In this document: positions 33,409 to 45,241 of the stretch, piece by piece
Position numbering within the stretch: the first letter of the stretch is position 1
Layout: each line of letters opens with the position of its first letter
From: Adineta ricciae
Lineage: Eukaryota > Rotifera > Eurotatoria > Adinetida > Adinetidae
Assembly (NCBI GenBank): GCA_905250025.1
Contig: CAJNOJ010000034.1
Span: 434,001 to 498,000, forward strand
DNA length: 64,000 nt
Direction of reading: 5' to 3'
Program-made: the position numbers and the translations under genes
Notes under the pieces: model-generated
Seen by the model: only the letters and a program-made list of their open reading frames with translations
What the model was told of the DNA's origin: nothing
The model's database searches: none

Positions 33409-34834
33409 ATGGTCCGAATGAACGAATGTGAATATAATCGTCAATCACTTATCCAACTATCGCCGTTTTCCCATCAAGTAACCTTTGCGACGATTTTGCA
33501 CATTAATTTACCATTTCTATTCTGTTTTCAAGGTTGGCGGTCATTCAACGATGCTTCAATATGATAAAAATACTCTGTGCAAAGTCCTGGATCCACCGGA
33601 ATTGTATTTTTATCAATCAATGCCTGAGTCGTTGAAAAAATTCACGCCGGAGTTTCGCGGTAGGATTCTCATGTTCTTTTCTATGTATCCCATAATTTTA
33701 CGATAATCTTCAGGTAAAATAACAGTACAATATTGGGAAGATGAACTAGGCTATGTGAAGCTTGTTGCTCGACCAGAAACGAGCAGCTCCGATGATGAAC
33801 ATTCATCAAATGAAGATCATGCTCCGGTTACCACTGATCAGCAATCGATTGATAACAATGCACGCAAATTAGTACAGTTCGTATTCATTTTAAATTATTC
33901 TTCATTTGAAAGTATATTTTCGTAATAGATTACGCTGCTCCGAAGATGGTCATATCGACTATTCGAACAGTTTAGGCAATGATGTTGTTAATTATGAACA
34001 AGGAAAGATTACAATGGCTAAAATCAATCCTTGGAGTTTGGAATTATGTAAGAAACAAGCGGAAAAGCTGCATCAAGAATTAATCGATGCAGAATACGTC
34101 GCTGTTTCACAAAGTAAATATTAAAGTGGCACGTATTTTATTTTCCGGATACGATTACGCATTTCTTTTGCAGAATATATTCTGTTAGAAAATGTCACCG
34201 CTCGCTTTCGCCATCCGTCTATCCTTGATTTGAAAATGGGCAAACGGCAGTATGCTGATATTGATTCAGATGAAAAACGGCAATCAAAAATTCAGAAATG
34301 TGAACTATCAACGTCATCTACACTTGGTGTACGATTATGTGGAATGCAGGTAAGACTGACAAAGTTGCGTTTTCTTTTTCGCAATCAGTTTTTTGTCTTC
34401 AGGTTTACCAAGTCGACAGCGGTCGATACATCTTTACCGATAAATATCGAGGTCGACTGTTATCGGTTGAAGGTTTTCGCACTGCTCTAGTAGAATTTTT
34501 CAATAATGGACGAACGAAACGTCTCGATGTTCTGCCTGAAATCATCGATCGTCTCAGAACATTATATGAAACAATCAATTCACTAGCCCGATACCGCTTT
34601 TACAGTGGTAGTCTGCTTATCGTCTACGATAGTTCCCTCCAATCAGATCTGATCGATGTACGTATGATTGATTTCGCTCATTCGATACATGCTTCAACAA
34701 CCGATGAAACATCGGCATCAAACATTCATATGGGTCCAGATAAAGGTTATTTATGTGGACTCGAGCATTTGATTAATATTTTCAAAGAAATTTTCAACGA
34801 AGGAAATACTTCCACACCAGCAAATATTAATTAA
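33409..34834 (+). CDS. IP6K: Inositol hexakisphosphate kinase
   Basis: Six exons (33409-33477, 33533-33659, 33714-33876, 33929-34113, 34174-34349, 34403-34834) give 383 residues. The start MVRMNECEYN is the first ATG in frame before LSPFSHQVGGHSTMLQYD, which matches the HQVGGH opening of animal IP6Ks. The IPK-family inositol-binding motif PxxxDxKxG is PSILDLKMG; STLGVRLCGMQVYQ, RFYSGSLLIVYD and the metal-binding DVRMIDFAH follow. The enzyme makes 5-diphosphoinositol pentakisphosphate (IP7) from IP6. The protein is slightly shorter than the human enzymes, missing part of the variable acidic insertion. An AATAAA about 210 bp after the stop is a likely poly(A) signal. Confidence 0.95.
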
Positions 34835-35954
34835 TGCAGAAAAAAAAACCAAACCATTTCATTCTTTTTCTTATGTGCAATAGTTACAATTGTTGTCTCA
34901 TGTATATATGTGTTATTTTTTTTTCTCTTTTTCTTGTCAACCCGGTTTCTTATCTGGACTTTGTTTATTTGTCTTTCGAAAGTAATATGAAAGACAACAC
35001 AAAAAAGATACTTCTTTCTTGACTTTTAGCATGACTTTTTAGAAAATAAAACGTTGGAAACACTAATCTACATCCTTATCCCCGGTTTTGTCATTTTCTC
35101 AGGTGTATACACCATTTTCTCGTATATATTTGTCCGTTTGTTTTCTTTTCATGTACATAGATTCAGGTGGTTTTTCTTGCTATGACTTTTTCTCTTTCTT
35201 TTCGACTGCAGTAATCCACAGAATGATGTATATCATGTTTACGTATTCGATTCCTTTTCTTCTTTTTTGTTTTTATCTGAATAAAACTTTTTCAATTCTG
35301 ACACATTCTCTGTTTATTTTATCAGAAATCGACTCCCCCTTCGTGTACCGCAAGAAATCTGGGTGATCTGTCATGTCTTCACACCTCCTCATCCGCCTAC
35401 AACAGTCCGGTGAAACTACACATATCTTCAATCTAATCACCCGAGGTTATCGGTTCGTTTCATGTCGATCGTACGTAAGACGTCATTCTGATCTGGGGAT
35501 GACAGAGCTGGTTTAGTCTTGATTAATAGTTAATAGATACCTAAGAACACGCGTATCTGATGGAGTAAACTCTAAAGTAGTCAAACGACAGACTGAGAAC
35601 TGCGCAGTCGATGCGCGTGTGTTGTTTTCCGATTTCTCAACATCAAAGGATGAGATTTTTTCGTCGTTGGAATGTAACAATAGGATCAATGAATTAGTCA
35701 TGTATTGAGTATATTCATTCATTTGTTCACATCAAGAATAGATTTTAAATATACAGGTATTACATTGAATGAACGCGAACAATAATAATAGAAAAGCAAA
35801 AAGAAGCAGATGAAGAAGAAGAAGAAGAGAAAAAAGTTAATAACAAGGTCGTCATTTTCGTGTGTCGTGTCTTTGCAGATAAAAGAAAGTTAATACTACC
35901 GATCTAGTCCTAGAGTGAGCCATGGATGATGTATTTATATACATAAAATAGAAA
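34835..35954. other. Convergent intergenic region
   Basis: Holds the 3' UTRs of IP6K (plus) and the GPCR (minus). T-rich, with AATAAA at about 35045-35050. ORFs at 34834-35022 and 35088-35366 are low-complexity Phe/Ser reads of T-rich sequence. Nothing else is supported. Confidence 0.5.
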
Positions 35955-37298
35955 TTAAATACTTGTCGTTGTCGACGATTGCGTTTGTTGTTTGCTCTTC
36001 AACACATGAGACCTTCGTTCGTTACGCGGCGAACATTTGAATACTAATTGATTGTCTTCGACATTGTCACAGATCTAAAATTCATACGAACGATGAGAAT
36101 CAGCTCGAATAAATAGATCAGATCTTACTTTCTTAAGTCTTACAGTCGGTGGACTGCAGTAGTATTGCTTCCGACTTGACGTTCTCGATGTTGGCGATGC
36201 ACTATCTTTATTCAAAGTACCTGTACGATATTTCAAGAAATTATTTTGCTGTAATTTATTATGTTTACCAATGACGTAGAGTAGTTGCGTGCGAAATTCT
36301 GTGCCCGTTAAACAATAAACAAGGATATTACCTGTATGATTAGCATTCATCAAGATAATGAAACATAACTTAATCATCTTATATTTGGCTTTCGCTCGCA
36401 CATCACATTGGTATGAACCCGATGAGAACGTTTGTTTTTCAAACATAAGATAAATCACAATTGGACCAGTTAACAAAACAAACATGGTATTAATAGAGAG
36501 AAGCATCGTACTTAGACTTCTGGCGACGAGACGTTTGTTGGAGTTATTTGCATTACCCATCGTTCGAAGAACGCTGATGAATATGATTGCTGAACAGAGA
36601 AACATTAGAATAAACGGCAGATAAACATTAACGATAGCATCGATATAAACCCAAATATTTATATAGAATTCTTTGTATTCATCACTATTCTCTGATGAAC
36701 AGTGAACGATATTTATGTCCATATCGGTATCAACAATCGGATAGAACGAAGACGTTGACGGAGAGTCAGCAATGCTTTGCACGTCTTTATATGTGTTATT
36801 ATAGAATAAGAATTGCACATTGAGCAAAAACAGGATGAGAAAAATGACAAGTAATATAAAATAAGTTAAGCGAATATTTCGTGTCTTGCGTATCCCACGT
36901 GTTAGAGCGAAGACGCGATCGATGGATACTGCCGTCAGTATCCATGCGCTCGCTTGTGGAAAGAAATAGATCGAAAATGAGAAGATTTTACATGCAATTA
37001 ACGAAACTTGTTGGAGATCGATATTGAACCATGCATGTAAGATGAAATTAACACAAAATGTATATAAAACAATCAGATCAACAATAGATAGAAAGGCGAG
37101 ATAAATAAACGTCGAATGACGTCGAAGTTTTGAACGTAGAACAACATACACGGAAAGTAAATTGCCCACTGTACCAACAAAAATGAATAAAATCGGATAA
37201 ATACGTAGTAAGGTTAATGTTATGGTACGATAAGGTTCTCGACTGGTTGACGAACGCGTTAGGGAAGTATTGCATCCTACTGGTGTGGAATTCCACAT
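35955..37298 (-). CDS. Class A (rhodopsin-like) GPCR, peptide-receptor type
   Basis: Two exons (36129-37298, 35955-36074) give 429 residues, starting MWNSTPVGCNTS; the in-frame TTG upstream is not used. Seven hydrophobic helices are visible. TM1 contains GTVGNLLSVYVVL, TM2 ends LAFLSIVDLIVLY, and TM3 ends with the DRY variant SIDRVFAL. TM7 has NHTGNILVYCLTG in place of NPxxY, followed by FRTQLL, a form common in invertebrate neuropeptide receptors. The N-terminus has two N-glycosylation sequons. A 54-nt phase-0 intron (36075-36128) ends in an in-frame TAG; without splicing the protein would end 21 residues later in a different tail. The ligand is unknown. Confidence 0.9.
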
Positions 37299-38223
37299 CG
37301 TTATATACGACGAAAACAAAAGAGAAATATCTAGAATTGCGAGAAAACGATGAGATGATGCGTGAGCGTTGCTCGAAATTGTAGGCTAAAATAAGATGAC
37401 GTGCGTGTGCATGAATTTTTGTATTTGTTATCTTTAGAAGAAAAAAAAAACAATGAAGACAAAAGGAAAGACACAATGTATGGAAAAATGAAGCATGCTT
37501 TGAATAGAGTGACTATGCAGGAGAAAGAAAATCTTTTCGTCTTCGGATTTCATCCGGTTTCTCTTCCGCAAACAAGAATGTTTCTAAACAGAGAGAACAA
37601 ATCCTTTGTTAAATTAACTGATAGATAAACAAATGAATTTTTCTGTCGAATAAAACAAAAAAAAAACACCGTCTAACACAACATTAGTTTCACCCTCATC
37701 CTTCCCTTATGATGTTTAATCTCTCTGAAACGTGCAGAGCACTGCTAACTGATCTTTGTCTCCTGTTCAGCTAGATGATGCACGTCGAACAAGGTGAATA
37801 GAAGCAGATGCTCGTTGAGATATCTCTTAATCTTTGAATATTCATTACATTAATGTTCTAAGCTTATTAACGAAACACTATCGGTTGCTGGCATCTTGAC
37901 GAATGTCAGTTTAGAACTCAAAGGCACAAATCGTGCAAAAATAGATGTTCATTGTCAATAAGCACGTATGCGATGAGCTTTTCAGTGGAAACGAGGACTA
38001 GAACTAGGTACTTTTAATAATTATGTATACTTATTCGTGAATGTAAGAAATATAAATAGAACATCAATAAAAGTTCTTAAGTATTTTTTTTTCTTGTTCT
38101 TTTTCTACTTCAAAAGTGAACTCTATTTTTATCTAGACGAAATCATTCATACAATCAATAAATGAGAAATGTGCGTGACTTCTGAGTTGAATCTTTCTTT
38201 TTTAGATTGAAAATAAAATCATA
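37299..38223. other. Divergent intergenic region
   Basis: Spacer between the GPCR (minus) and NPRL2 (plus). The ORF at 37401-37628 has no motif. Homopolymer A and T runs only. Confidence 0.5.
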
Positions 38224-40250
38224 ATGACAAGTAACAGCACACCAGTCCTCTACGCAATTCAATATTCAGAATTTGATATAAAGAAAGGTGCCTGTGTTTA
38301 TTATGAAGTATGTTAATAAGAAAAACAGTGACTGAAATGCGAAGAAGAACTTGTGTTTGGTGATTATCTATTCTAGACAATGAAGACAAATTTTAGCGAA
38401 GATCAAAAATTTCACTGGATACGAAATTTCGTCTGTCCAGAACCAAATTTACAAAATAAACTCATCGTTTTGTATGTTCAACTCATCTTCTGTATTTCTT
38501 TCTCTAAAATATCCCCCTATAGTCACTTTCTATACGAATATGGATCGTCCTTAGATGTCCTCTATTATTGATTGTATACTTTAGGTCAATCGAAAATCAA
38601 AAACTGCTTGGCTGTCCGGTAATCATCTCCGATGGTGAAAAATATAAAAACAATCGTAATGAATTTCGTTTCAATGCTTGTTTTATCATTCCATCACAAG
38701 CTGATGCGCTCAAATATGAAGTTGCTGTGAGAAAGCTAGCGAAATATCTTCGTACACTCGAAGTAGGAGAAACAAGACCTTAATTTTCTTATTGTCATCT
38801 TAAGTCAAAATGCGTTTCAGATCGATTCATGTTTCTTAACTGATGAAAGTCTCAAAAAGCAGTTTCTCAAACCAGCACTCGATGAAATCGTCCGACAAAT
38901 CAATGATAGTGGCGAACAGTGTTCTGTGAAAATGTGTAAGTTTAGAGTTCTCGTACGACCAAAGGAAAACCGAAGTTCATCCTCCACGCTTTTGTCAATT
39001 GCTTTTCCTGGATGAAAGGAGAGAGAGGAAATGAATTTTGAAGATGACAACTACGAAATCTGCTTGTCGTATAGTTGATTAATTAAAATATACCTACAGT
39101 GTTCATGTTAATCCCCTCATTGCCTGATGTGTCGAGCAGGATGTGTAGGTTTATTTTCTTTCTCTTTTTAGATTCGTCCGTGTTTGTTAATTTAAAATTA
39201 CTTGAACAACGAGCGGAACCTCCACCTGTAGCTTCTTCGGATGTGCCCATGTTTTGTAATAATATCGATTTAAGTGATCTTGAGCAAATGGACCCGATGA
39301 CACAACGAGTAAAAATTAGCAAGTCTAAAATAAACATGTAAAGATCTGTTTGATTTTTGTCCTTCGACAAAAGGTTATCGCTAGTATTGATGGTCTACGA
39401 CATGTAAATAAAATATCCCAGGACACAGATACAGAACTGGCTTTAGTCAAAGCAGCAATGCAGAATTTAATGTAATTTGCTTTCGATTGTTGGACAACAT
39501 TCTTCGCAGCTTTTTTGTTTCTAGTTATCATAATGTGATTCGACTTGTCCCAATATTTTCCTATAAGAATCGTTATATTGTCACGCCGAAGATTCATGAG
39601 CTCTACGCGGATGTGAATCTCCAGAAAGAATTAGTTTTCTTCGTTGTTCGCAATGGTAAAGAACATTTCATCTTCGATGAAACATTGACAAGAGAAACTA
39701 CGATTCGTTCTAGGTGCGAAAGATTGTGCTTCGTTCTACGAATGTTTTCGTATGATCTGCGCATTTGATCATGGTTCACTTGTAAAAGACGTGGTGAATA
39801 AGATGAAAGCAAATAATATCGATGAAAAGTAATCGTTTCCTTTTTTCTCTGTATTAAATCGTTTGCTTTCTTTTTGCTAGAAAACTAGTGCAGTATTGTG
39901 CGTTGAAAGGTTATTTACGTCGGGTACGAGAGTATCGTATATCAATGGATGAATCGATCTACATGAATAACAATACGGAAACTTCGAACGGAAATGCCGA
40001 AGAAGTCGAACCGGCGAAGTCGAAATTTAAGAAAACAATTCGTGATCTATGTGACGGAACGAACGACACTGACAGTATAGCTTGTCATGGCTACAGTAAG
40101 TCAACATGACATCTATTGTTATCCGAAGGAACTTGTTGATTCTTTAATTGAATGTTTGTAGTCTTCACTTCACGTTCGATTCCAACAGCACGAAAACCGA
40201 CTCAACAACCAATAACTCCAATGGATTCTTATTTAACTCTTTGGAAATAG
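38224..40250 (+). CDS. NPRL2: GATOR1 complex subunit NPRL2
   Basis: Ten exons (38224-38307, 38377-38471, 38585-38762, 38821-38935, 39172-39308, 39374-39471, 39525-39655, 39714-39828, 39881-40095, 40162-40250) give 418 residues. Family landmarks in order: IQYSEFDIKKGACVYYE, PNLQNKLIVLS, QKLLGCPVII, KLAKYLRTLE, LKLLEQRAEPPPV, SIDGLRHVNKIS, the IYHNVIRLVPIFSYKNRYIV..PK block and KLVQYCALKGYLRRV, ending YLTLWK, close to the LENDPNIIICWK end of human NPRL2. GATOR1 is the RagA GAP that shuts off TORC1 when amino acids are scarce. The stretch between the conserved middle and the end is longer and more polar than in vertebrates. Confidence 0.93.
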
Positions 40251-40524
40251 TGTTTCGTCTGATTGATAACATTTTCATTTTCTTTTCTCAAAGTATTATC
40301 GAATAAAAACTATATGCTAGCTAGAAATCGATGCAACAATCGAGTCGGTAGGAAAGTAGATTTGACCATGAAAATGAAGATCTATCAAACATGACTTACT
40401 CTACAGAAGAAATTTCAATGGTTATGTTGTTTCCATGTTGTTTGTTGACAACTAGCAAGAAAATCAATTTAACGAAGTTGTGTATGGTAATTTGTTCGTC
40501 TGGTTGGAATGCTTTTTTGCACAA

Positions 40525-41073
40525 ATGATTATTGTTTGTGCAATTCGGATGATTTGGATGATAGTACACTTGGTTTATATACATATTATCGACGAAAGAA
40601 TTAGCGATGCATACAGAGTTGATAATCAATGTTTTGTCAATATTTTATGTATTGATAGAAGATGTCGGAATAGAGAATCAATCATAATCGAGATCGACAA
40701 AGATGTAAAACCTAAGAAAATTATGCCTTTTAGTTTGGAACTTACTCGGCACACAAATTGTAGTCGGTGGATGGATAGATCGATGGAAGATATGTACGAT
40801 GCAGTTGTTGAAGAAGTCTCTTATCAATCTATGACAAATACTAATAGCATACGTGTCAATGCCAATCTTGAATGTCTATGCGTCAATACTATCACATATT
40901 CCATTATGTATGAATCATGTCCATGTCGGTTAATCAATCATGTTCAATTGCGTTCGAGTACGATCGATATTGTTGATCAGTGTCATTTCCATACCATTCT
41001 AGAGAATTCAAGTAGAACTAAATCAAATGTGGATTGTGCAAGTGATCTATTATTCCGACGTGTATCAAGATAA
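40525..41073 (+). CDS. Hypothetical ORF, uncertain
   Basis: 182 codons from the first ATG; the open frame begins upstream at a non-ATG codon. Length is notable in such AT-rich sequence. No domain is recognised. The translation has nine cysteines, a hydrophobic start (MIIVCAIRMIWMIVHLVYIHII) and a polar remainder. It could be a lineage-specific gene, a piece of a larger gene whose other exons I could not identify, or chance. No acceptor/donor pair clearly frames it. Confidence 0.3.
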   Translation: MIIVCAIRMIWMIVHLVYIHIIDERISDAYRVDNQCFVNILCIDRRCRNRESIIIEIDKDVKPKKIMPFSLELTRHTNCSRWMDRSMEDMYDAVVEEVSYQSMTNTNSIRVNANLECLCVNTITYSIMYESCPCRLINHVQLRSSTIDIVDQCHFHTILENSSRTKSNVDCASDLLFRRVSR

Positions 41074-42800
41074 TGCTCTGATGTTTGTGAAGAGTACTTC
41101 ATAACTTATTGTTAACTAGAACGTGACAAGTTCGGAAATACACAGATGACGTCGGCTGAACTAACAACAAAAGAACATACCGATATGTATAAGAAAAAAA
41201 AATGTAATCTTCAGTCGATAATCATTGTCGAACGACCTCGTGGATCATGAGTTATCTGCGCGCACAGCCTCTTGCGTAAGTCGAACTATATACATCTCTT
41301 CAATAGATAAATAAATAACTAAAATTGAATAATGCAAAGAACATCAGTAAGTAGTAAAGGTCTATTGTAGATATTAATGAAAGCTTACTGCATCTTAAGT
41401 GAATTCCTACATACTGAAGAAGGGATGAAAAACGTTTTGTCGTCTGTTTTCATAGATGCTGAAAGTGAAACAATGTTCTTTATCACAATGAGTTCAAACT
41501 AAAACTCTTTCACACTAGTAAATATCATAAGACGTCATATCCGACATATCGAAATGAAATATATGAGTCGCGAGCAAAGTTAGCCTCCCGTTCGTAAGTA
41601 TCTATAGAGAAAAGGAAAGGTTTTCTGAGTAAACGCCGACGATCACGACGTCAACATCAATCGATGACACTTGATTTCTACAAATGACTGGAATTGCAAC
41701 TGATTATTGTGCAGATTTTCCACGTCTCTGTTGTTGATCAAATACTTCCGAGTGAGCTGAAAATTGAAGTGAACTCAGTCGATTATACTTTGTCTGAACA
41801 AAACTATTCCATCTCATTACAGCCGGAAAAGGAATACTACCAAAATAAACCAGCACCTCACCACCTGAATTCATCATATCATTTCTAAATTTTCCATATG
41901 TCAATACGAGTCAGATGACACACATACTTAATTCATTATGTTGAAGAAAATTCATCAGTAAGTCATATTCTCCGGGCTTCTCTTTTTTCTTTCATAGAAA
42001 ACATCCCACACACTGAAATATGCCTTCGAATGAAGATTTCCTACCTGTTACATAAATAATTGGATTACTCGACGAGTTCAACAGAATAATCAAGACGAGT
42101 ATTAATGTCTCTCCCACTTACATCGCTCTAAGCATAACTAAACATATTATATTCTAGGAATTGACGAGTAAAATTAGAATGCTAAAGTATTTCGTCGGAC
42201 ATCAACGATAAAGAAATGAAAAAATTCATTGACTTCGATATTCAAACACGCAGTTGTCTCGTCGAAAGAACTTCACAATAGGAAGAAAAACAATTAATTT
42301 TTTTTTTGAGAAAAGATAAATAATGATTTTCTCTCTCTAGAGAACAAAGAAAAAGAATATGGTTGTTATCTACTTCATTCTGTTCGATTTCTATTCGTAA
42401 GCGTTCTTCTCTCCAATGAATTATCAGTTCTTTCTGCTGGTAAAGGTTAGCCGTGACAGCTGTTGTTTTCTGAGAAAACATCTTGAAATTAGTTTTCATT
42501 TTGTCTCAGGCACGAAACAATTTCTCGCCTATCTCTTTATGAACGACTATGACCTATTCAAATGAATACACGAGCTACTCTGCCCGTCAATTAACATTCG
42601 ATCCGAATCATATCGAGCGCGATTTTCTCGTTTTCTTTTTATATTTGTGAATGATAGACTTTTGTTTTCTTTTTTATTCGAACACGTCGTCGATTAAGAA
42701 TTCATCGTGGGAAAATATGGTTCATATTCAGATGATGTAATTAGATTTTTATTAAATGTAAACGTAGTCACAAAAGTTGTTTTAATGTGCGTTTGATTGT
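41074..42800. other. Intergenic region
   Basis: No convincing gene. Small ORFs (41694-41888 plus, 41704-41904 and 42242-42499 minus) have no motif. It would hold the 3' UTR of the minus-strand B-box gene. No repeats were seen. Confidence 0.5.
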
Positions 42801-43796
42801 CTACGATACAATACTAATCGAATCGCCCGGAGAATAGAGAACAATGGCAATTTTCCAAGGAAAAGGACATTTTTCATATGTAACACGCTCGAATGTATAT
42901 TGATTTGTTCGATGATTTTCTAATTCAATTTCGTTATTTGTACAATTGATTGTTAAGGTCATTTCGTCACCCGTCTGAATGCTCGTATCTTCCGTAGGCT
43001 TCTCACGATCCCAGGGAATCTTCCACCAACCATAAGCAAATGGTGTTTTATGATTCCAGGGATTGGCATCTTCGAGAGTGGACACGATACCAAAGAAGGG
43101 ATTCTGTTTACCCATTTGATTGATATGAAAACGGATTTTGTGGATGCCGGATACGTAGAGAGTGTTACAACAAATTGTCGAACCATTCCAATGACTTCCT
43201 GTGCATTTGACGATTTGTTTGTCACTTGAGAGTCGTATTTTACCGAAACCTCGATCGAATTTTAGACGAGGAAGTAGATCAGACACGTCGGATGTCCGAG
43301 CATGGTTTTTAACGATAACTTGTAGCATTGGAATCGAAGATTGACTGTCGTCGATCATATCTTCGGTGAATGAGGTTTTAAGAACATGTTGAAGTTGTTT
43401 TAATTGTTTTCTCCATTTCTTCAAATCGATCTCTGTGTAATCGTTGGCTTGTCGCACGTGTTCGATATCTGTCGAGATTTGATCGATTGAAGATTTAAAA
43501 TTGCTTTTCAATTGTTCATGAATTTGGCGCAAATCATTGCGAGCTCGTTCAGCTGATCGTTGAACTCTCAAAATCGATTCGTGTTCCCATCGTTCAACAC
43601 GAGAAAGATACGGCCGAAGGAGATCATCACTGTTAAATTCGTTTTCAAAATCGTGATAATTCGCAATAATATGCTGAAGTTGTTGCGTTAACTCTTGTCG
43701 ATGTTCACGAACATGTTCAGCACAAAATCTTTGTTCACATCCGTGACATGATGAGACTTGAAGGGACTTCTTACATTTACTACATTCTTCTTTCAT
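42801..43796 (-). CDS. B-box / coiled-coil / B30.2-like protein, paralog 1
   Basis: Intronless, 331 residues. The N-terminal zinc-binding unit is C-x2-C-x7-C-x2-C-x4-C-x2-H-x3-H (CSKCKK..CHGCEQRFCAEH..H), a B-box-like finger without a preceding RING. A helical, heptad-rich coiled coil spans about residues 35-150. The C-terminal half (about 190-331) has B30.2/SPRY-like landmarks: a VKCTGSHW strand, PFFGIVST, AYGWWKI, GDEMTLTINC, ELENHRTNQ and the near-terminal CPFPWKIAIVLYSPGD. The same architecture recurs at 44171-45241 and 56979-58094. The protein resembles TRIM proteins lacking a RING; a binding or scaffold role is plausible but unknown. Confidence 0.82.
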   Translation of the reverse strand: MKEECSKCKKSLQVSSCHGCEQRFCAEHVREHRQELTQQLQHIIANYHDFENEFNSDDLLRPYLSRVERWEHESILRVQRSAERARNDLRQIHEQLKSNFKSSIDQISTDIEHVRQANDYTEIDLKKWRKQLKQLQHVLKTSFTEDMIDDSQSSIPMLQVIVKNHARTSDVSDLLPRLKFDRGFGKIRLSSDKQIVKCTGSHWNGSTICCNTLYVSGIHKIRFHINQMGKQNPFFGIVSTLEDANPWNHKTPFAYGWWKIPWDREKPTEDTSIQTGDEMTLTINCTNNEIELENHRTNQYTFERVTYEKCPFPWKIAIVLYSPGDSISIVS

Positions 43797-44170
43797 TTTA
43801 ATTGTCTATAAAGTAAACGGAGAGATCAATGGTTTCTGACGACATATATAAATTACCAAAAAGAAATTGGTGAAACCTTCATGTATCTAAGGTAAATAAA
43901 AAGAAAAATGATGACGATTATATGAAAACAAATCTTGCCGTCCTTCTCAGTGCTACTTATGAAAAGAAAAAAAAAGAAAAGAAAACATGTTCGAAGACAA
44001 TGCAGTAATTCACAACAGATGACAAAAGTATGAAATCCTGTGCCAGCGAACAATTAGTTCAAACAGATTTATTTTCCATAGCAATCCAATCATGTTACGT
44101 TATATTATAGACGGAAAAACAAGAGCGGCATGACAAAAAAAAACTACATATAAACTATTCATGTCGACTT
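43797..44170. other. Spacer between two B-box paralogs
   Basis: 374-bp gap between two same-strand paralogs. T/A-rich; the ORF at 43853-44053 reads low-complexity sequence. Not obviously a duplication junction. Confidence 0.5.
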
Positions 44171-45241
44171 CTAATGAAGTATTCTCACACAATCGTCTTT
44201 TCCAAGTAGTAGAACGATGATTTTCCAAGGGAATGGGCACAGTTGAAGATCGATCGGCATATTCACTGTTCGATTGGTTCGATGATGTTCTAATTGCATG
44301 CGTCGATTGATACAGTCAAGCATCAAAGTAACTTCATCACCCATTCGAATCGTTTCAGGTGAGAGACGTCGATTGCTCTTACCACTAATGACATTATAAT
44401 CTAAATCCCACCAGCCATGGAACGAGGTCGAATTCCATATGTCATATGTCATTTTTTCTGATGCATTAATGATTCCGAAGAATGAATGATAGTGCGTACT
44501 AGTTTGTTCAATACGAAAATGAGTGTAGTGTACTCCAGTTGAATAGCGACCGGTACCACCAACACAAGATCGATCTGCATGGCCACCGAAACAAGTAGCA
44601 ACGAGACCGTTTTCGGATAAAGTAACTTTCCCAAAAATATCCTCGAATCTTTCGGCAAAATTTCCATCGGACACAGGAGTTTTCCAATCACTCAATTCAT
44701 GTATTTGTGTTGTTTGGTAATGAGTGTCTAATGGTTGTGGTTCAGTTATTTTCAATAAACGTATTGCTGATCGAGAATCTTTTTCATACTCAAGGTTGAC
44801 AGGAATAGGACAATCGAGTATTTTGCGAAATTCTTGCAATTGATCTGTCCATCGTTTGATGTCTAATTCCGTATAATCATCCAATTCGCGACTGGATTGG
44901 AGTTCTTCGGTGACTTTGCTGATCGATACTTGCAGATTGTTCTTCGGTCGGTTAAGCAATTGTTGAAGAGTTGTACGTGCTGCTTGAGCGGCGATTTGAA
45001 TTTTTGTTAACGATTCTTGCTCCCATTGATTGATGCGTGTTAGGAGCGCATGTTTACTATGATCATGAGTCAAATCACGTTGTAAAACATCATGTTCTTG
45101 TCCGATGTATTCCATTTGTTGAGCAAGTTCTTGTCGATGTTCAATGAAATGTTTCGTACAGAAAGCTTGTTCACATCCGTAGCACATCGCAGTTCCTGCA
45201 CCTTTGTTACACTTTCCACATACTCGTTTCGTGGATGCCAT
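44171..45241 (-). CDS. B-box / coiled-coil / B30.2-like protein, paralog 2
   Basis: Intronless, 356 residues. The finger is CGKCNKGAGTAMCYGCEQAF with the following CTKHFIEH, the same spacing as its neighbours. A coiled coil follows (HRQELAQQMEYIGQEHDVL onward, including TELDIKRWTDQLQEFRKIL). The C-terminal domain has SFFGIINASEKM, FHGWWDLDYN, GDEVTLMLDC, QLEHHRTNRT and CPFPWKIIVLL. It is closer to the distant paralog at 56979-58094 (GAG-A/VxxCxGC finger, shared NASEK/NAAED and GWWDL) than to its immediate neighbour at 42801. Confidence 0.85.
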   Translation of the reverse strand: MASTKRVCGKCNKGAGTAMCYGCEQAFCTKHFIEHRQELAQQMEYIGQEHDVLQRDLTHDHSKHALLTRINQWEQESLTKIQIAAQAARTTLQQLLNRPKNNLQVSISKVTEELQSSRELDDYTELDIKRWTDQLQEFRKILDCPIPVNLEYEKDSRSAIRLLKITEPQPLDTHYQTTQIHELSDWKTPVSDGNFAERFEDIFGKVTLSENGLVATCFGGHADRSCVGGTGRYSTGVHYTHFRIEQTSTHYHSFFGIINASEKMTYDIWNSTSFHGWWDLDYNVISGKSNRRLSPETIRMGDEVTLMLDCINRRMQLEHHRTNRTVNMPIDLQLCPFPWKIIVLLLGKDDCVRILH

